NCBI RefSeq assembly: GCF_007655485.1
Contig: NZ_VJXQ01000002.1
Location: 715,962 to 749,207, forward strand
DNA: 33,246 bases
Source: Halobellus captivus
GTDB taxonomy: Archaea; Halobacteriota; Halobacteria; Halobacteriales; Haloferacaceae
Reading direction: 5' to 3'
The notes beneath the pieces are model-generated. The model did not search any database. It was not told the DNA's origin and was given only the letters and a program-made list of their open reading frames with translations. Positions 31,162 through 33,246 of the stretch are shown here, piece by piece; the first letter of the stretch is position 1, and every line of letters begins with the position of its first letter. The position numbers were made by a program, and so were the translations under genes.

Positions 31162-33012
31162 GTGGAACCGATATCTCCGGGCATCGCCGTCGTCTTCCTC
31201 ATCGTGCTCGCCGCGCTCGCGCTCTTCGTGACCGAGCCGGTCCCGGTCGACGTCACGGCGATCGGCGTGATGGTCGCGCTGCTCCTCGTTGAGCCGGTAT
31301 CGGCAGCGTTCGTATCAGTCGGAATGCTCACGGAGCCGATCGTCCTCTTCGACGACTACCCTGGCGACGCGCTCTCGGGCTTTTCCAGTCAGGCGACGCT
31401 GACAGTGCTCGCGATGTTCATCCTCAGCGAGGGCGTCCAGCGAACCGGCGTGATACAGCGGCTCGGCGCGTGGATCGCCGCGTTCACCGGCGGGAGCCAG
31501 CGCAGGCAATTGGGCGCGACGATCGGCGTCGTCGCGCCGATATCGGGGTTCATCAACAACACCGCGGCCGTGGCGATCCTGCTGCCGATGGTGACTGACC
31601 TCGCCGAACGCGGCGGGACGTCGCCCTCGAAGCTCCTGCTTCCCCTCTCGTACGCCTCGATGTTCGGGGGGATGCTCACGCTCATCGGGACGTCGACGAA
31701 CATCCTCGCCTCCGAACTCTCGGGACGACTCATCGGGCGCACGTTTACGATGTTCGAGTTCACCCAACTCGGAATCGTCGTGAGCGTCGTCGGGACCGCG
31801 TACCTGCTGACGGTGGGACAGTGGCTGACGCCCGAGCGGATCAAGCCCCGACAGGACTTGACTGAGGAGTTCGGGATGGCCGACTACCTGACGGAGGTCG
31901 TCGTCCGCGGGGACTCGCCGTTGGTCGGCCAGCAGGTCCAGCGCGCGCTCGTCGAGACCGACTTCGACGTCGATCTGATTCAGCTCATCCGCGGCGAGGA
32001 GGTGTTTCTCGAACCCCTCGGGCCGAAGGAGATCCAGGCGGGCGACGTGTTCGCCATCCGGACCGACCGCGACACGCTGGTCGAACTGCTGGACGTCGAG
32101 GGACTCGACCTCGTCCCGACGGCGGTCGACGAGGCGGAGTTAGAGGCGAGCCAGTCCCGCCATAACCTCGTCGAGGTGGTCGTTTCGCCCGGATCGTCTC
32201 TCGTCGGGGAGTCACTCACCTCCGCGAGCTTTCGCCAGCGCTACAACGCGACCGTCCTCGCGCTGCGTCGCGGTGAAGAGCTGTTCCGCCGCCGGATGGA
32301 CAACGTCAAGCTACGCGTCGGCGACACGCTACTCGTGCAGGCGACCGCCGACAGCATCGAGCGCCTCGACGCCAACCGCGATTTTATCGTCGCCCAGGAG
32401 ATCGAACAGCACGACTACCGGGAATCGAGAACCCCGATCGCCGCGGGAATCGTCGTCGCCGTCGTCGGACTCGCCGCGCTCGACGTCCTCCCGATCGTCG
32501 TCTCGGCGCTCGCCGGGTCGCTCGCGATGGTCGCGACGGGCTGTCTCCGTCCGGGGGAACTCTACGACTCGGTCCAGTGGGACGTCGTGTTCCTGCTCGC
32601 CGGTGTGATCCCGCTCGGGATCGCGCTGGAGGCCACCGGCGCGGCCGCGCTCTTGGCCGAGGTCATCGTCGCCACGGGCGACGTCCTCCCGCTGGTGGGC
32701 GTACTCGCCGTGTTCTACCTCCTCACCGCCGTGCTGACGAACGTCATCTCGAACAACGCGAGCGTCGTGTTGATGGTCCCCGTCGCGGTCGAAGCCGCAC
32801 AAACGCTCGGGTCGAACGCGTTCGCGTTCATCCTCGCAGTCACGTTCGCGGCGTCGACGGCGTTTATGACGCCCGTGGGCTACCAGACGAACCTGTTCGT
32901 CTACGGTCCCGGCGGGTACCGCTTCAGCGACTACATTCGCGTCGGCGGCCCGCTGCAGTTGGTCTTCGCCGTGGTGACCACCGTCGGCATCGCTGCGATC
33001 TGGGGGCTGTGA
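31162..33012 (+). CDS. SLC13 family permease with two RCK-C (TrkA-C) domains
   Basis: A membrane transporter of the divalent anion:Na+ symporter superfamily (dicarboxylate, sulfate and related anions). From GTG 31162 it has 616 residues. The N-terminal membrane half contains SGFINNTAAVAILLPMV and the signature LIGTSTNILASEL. Two RCK-C domains follow (about 230-300, DYLTEVVVRGDSPLVGQQVQ; about 315-385, HNLVEVVVSPGSSLVGESLT). The second membrane half has the matching TNVISNNASVVLMVPVAV and FMTPVGYQTNLFVYGPGGYR. The two inverted halves each carry the S/T-N substrate and sodium motif. The RCK-C domains suggest ligand-gated transport. An upstream GTG at 31066 would add 32 polar residues unlike the family. 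Confidence 0.93.
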   Translation: MEPISPGIAVVFLIVLAALALFVTEPVPVDVTAIGVMVALLLVEPVSAAFVSVGMLTEPIVLFDDYPGDALSGFSSQATLTVLAMFILSEGVQRTGVIQRLGAWIAAFTGGSQRRQLGATIGVVAPISGFINNTAAVAILLPMVTDLAERGGTSPSKLLLPLSYASMFGGMLTLIGTSTNILASELSGRLIGRTFTMFEFTQLGIVVSVVGTAYLLTVGQWLTPERIKPRQDLTEEFGMADYLTEVVVRGDSPLVGQQVQRALVETDFDVDLIQLIRGEEVFLEPLGPKEIQAGDVFAIRTDRDTLVELLDVEGLDLVPTAVDEAELEASQSRHNLVEVVVSPGSSLVGESLTSASFRQRYNATVLALRRGEELFRRRMDNVKLRVGDTLLVQATADSIERLDANRDFIVAQEIEQHDYRESRTPIAAGIVVAVVGLAALDVLPIVVSALAGSLAMVATGCLRPGELYDSVQWDVVFLLAGVIPLGIALEATGAAALLAEVIVATGDVLPLVGVLAVFYLLTAVLTNVISNNASVVLMVPVAVEAAQTLGSNAFAFILAVTFAASTAFMTPVGYQTNLFVYGPGGYRFSDYIRVGGPLQLVFAVVTTVGIAAIWGL

Positions 33013-33062
33013 GAAACGCCGAACGAAATCCTTTACTCGGTGACCGTTCGAGTGATGAGTAC

Positions 33063-33135
33063 GGGACCGTGGGTTAGCCTGGTATACTTCGGGCCTTGGG
33101 TGCCCGTGACCCCGGTTCAAATCCGGGCGGTCCCA
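33063..33135 (+). tRNA. tRNA-Pro (anticodon TGG)
   Basis: The cloverleaf folds fully. The acceptor stem is GGGACCG (33063-33069) with CGGTCCC (33128-33134) and discriminator A at 33135. The anticodon stem CGGGC/GCCCG encloses loop CTTGGGT, with anticodon TGG at 33097-33099. The T stem is CCCGG/CCGGG around TTCAAAT. The length is 73 nt, with no encoded CCA and no intron. A CTTTAC patch about 30 bases upstream is TATA-like. Confidence 0.97.
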
Positions 33136-33149
33136 TACTCATTACGTAT

Positions 33150-33172
33150 AAACCGGGAGAATTTTCCGGTTT
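33150..33172 (+). terminator. Hairpin after tRNA-Pro
   Basis: AAACCGG (33150-33156) pairs with CCGGTTT (33166-33172) around a nine-base A/T-rich loop, 14 nt after the tRNA. It may end the tRNA transcript, but the TTTTA at its right side could also be the TATA box of the next gene. Confidence 0.4.
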
Positions 33173-33196
33173 TAGCGGCCATACGAGGTGGTCGCG

Positions 33197-33246
33197 ATGA
33201 TGCGTCTCAGCTATGAGGCGCAGCCTCGGTACTGCGACAACTGCGG
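33197..33246 (+). CDS. Start of a protein with an early CxxC motif (cut by window edge)
   Basis: Sixteen codons are visible: MMRLSYEAQPRYCDNC and the start of a further codon. The C-x2-C pair suggests a small zinc-ribbon protein. The start may be ATG 33197 or 33200; TTTTA at 33170-33174 is about 25-28 bases upstream, consistent with a leaderless mRNA. Too little is present to name a family. Confidence 0.4.
   Translation, partial: MMRLSYEAQPRYCDNC

Overview
The window is haloarchaeal chromosomal DNA (class Halobacteria). The evidence is the archaeal order of ribosomal protein genes, strongly acidic proteins, GC-rich codon use, archaeal type IV pilins, an S-layer-like glycoprotein with a PGF-CTERM-type tail, BRE/TATA-like boxes 25-30 nt upstream of leaderless starts, and a type I-B-like CRISPR repeat ending in GTTGAAGC. 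I cannot name the genus.

Left edge (1-2787). The leader-distal end of a CRISPR array (1-264) is followed by a gene-poor stretch with short repeats. Next comes a lower-GC gene for a 700-residue protein with two C2HC zinc fingers and a winged helix (598-2700, minus). This segment lies directly downstream of secY, where many archaea carry adk, and looks like accessory DNA.

Core (2788-17372, minus). One tightly packed run of 25 genes combines the archaeal S10 and spc clusters. In transcription order it is a SPOUT RNA methyltransferase, L3, L4, L23, L2, S19, L22, S3, L29, RNase P component 1, S17, L14, L24, S4e, L5, S14, S8, L6, L32e, L19e, L18, S5, L30, L15, SecY. No junction exceeds 13 nt and 14 of 24 overlap, so a long transcript with coupled translation is likely. 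It would co-produce ribosomal proteins, an rRNA-type methyltransferase, an RNase P subunit and the protein export channel.

Middle (17373-21863). tRNA-Gly(GCC) is followed by perfect hairpins and haloarchaeal interspersed repeats. Then come a DUF1405-family membrane protein and a Yip1-family membrane protein (both minus), and an AI-2E-family permease and a thiamine-binding-family protein (both plus).

Cell-surface block (21863-26333). A 1065-residue exported glycoprotein (minus) is divergent from two tandem type IV pilin genes (plus). The pilins have identical N-termini, near-identical C-termini and different middles.

Right part (26334-33246). A small two-helix membrane protein, a CinA/MoaB-like protein, a site-2 protease with CBS domains, a Ski2-like helicase with a zinc ribbon, an SLC13-type permease with two RCK-C domains, tRNA-Pro(TGG), and the first codons of a gene that runs off the window. 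All functions are read from sequence and memory of protein families; no searches were run.
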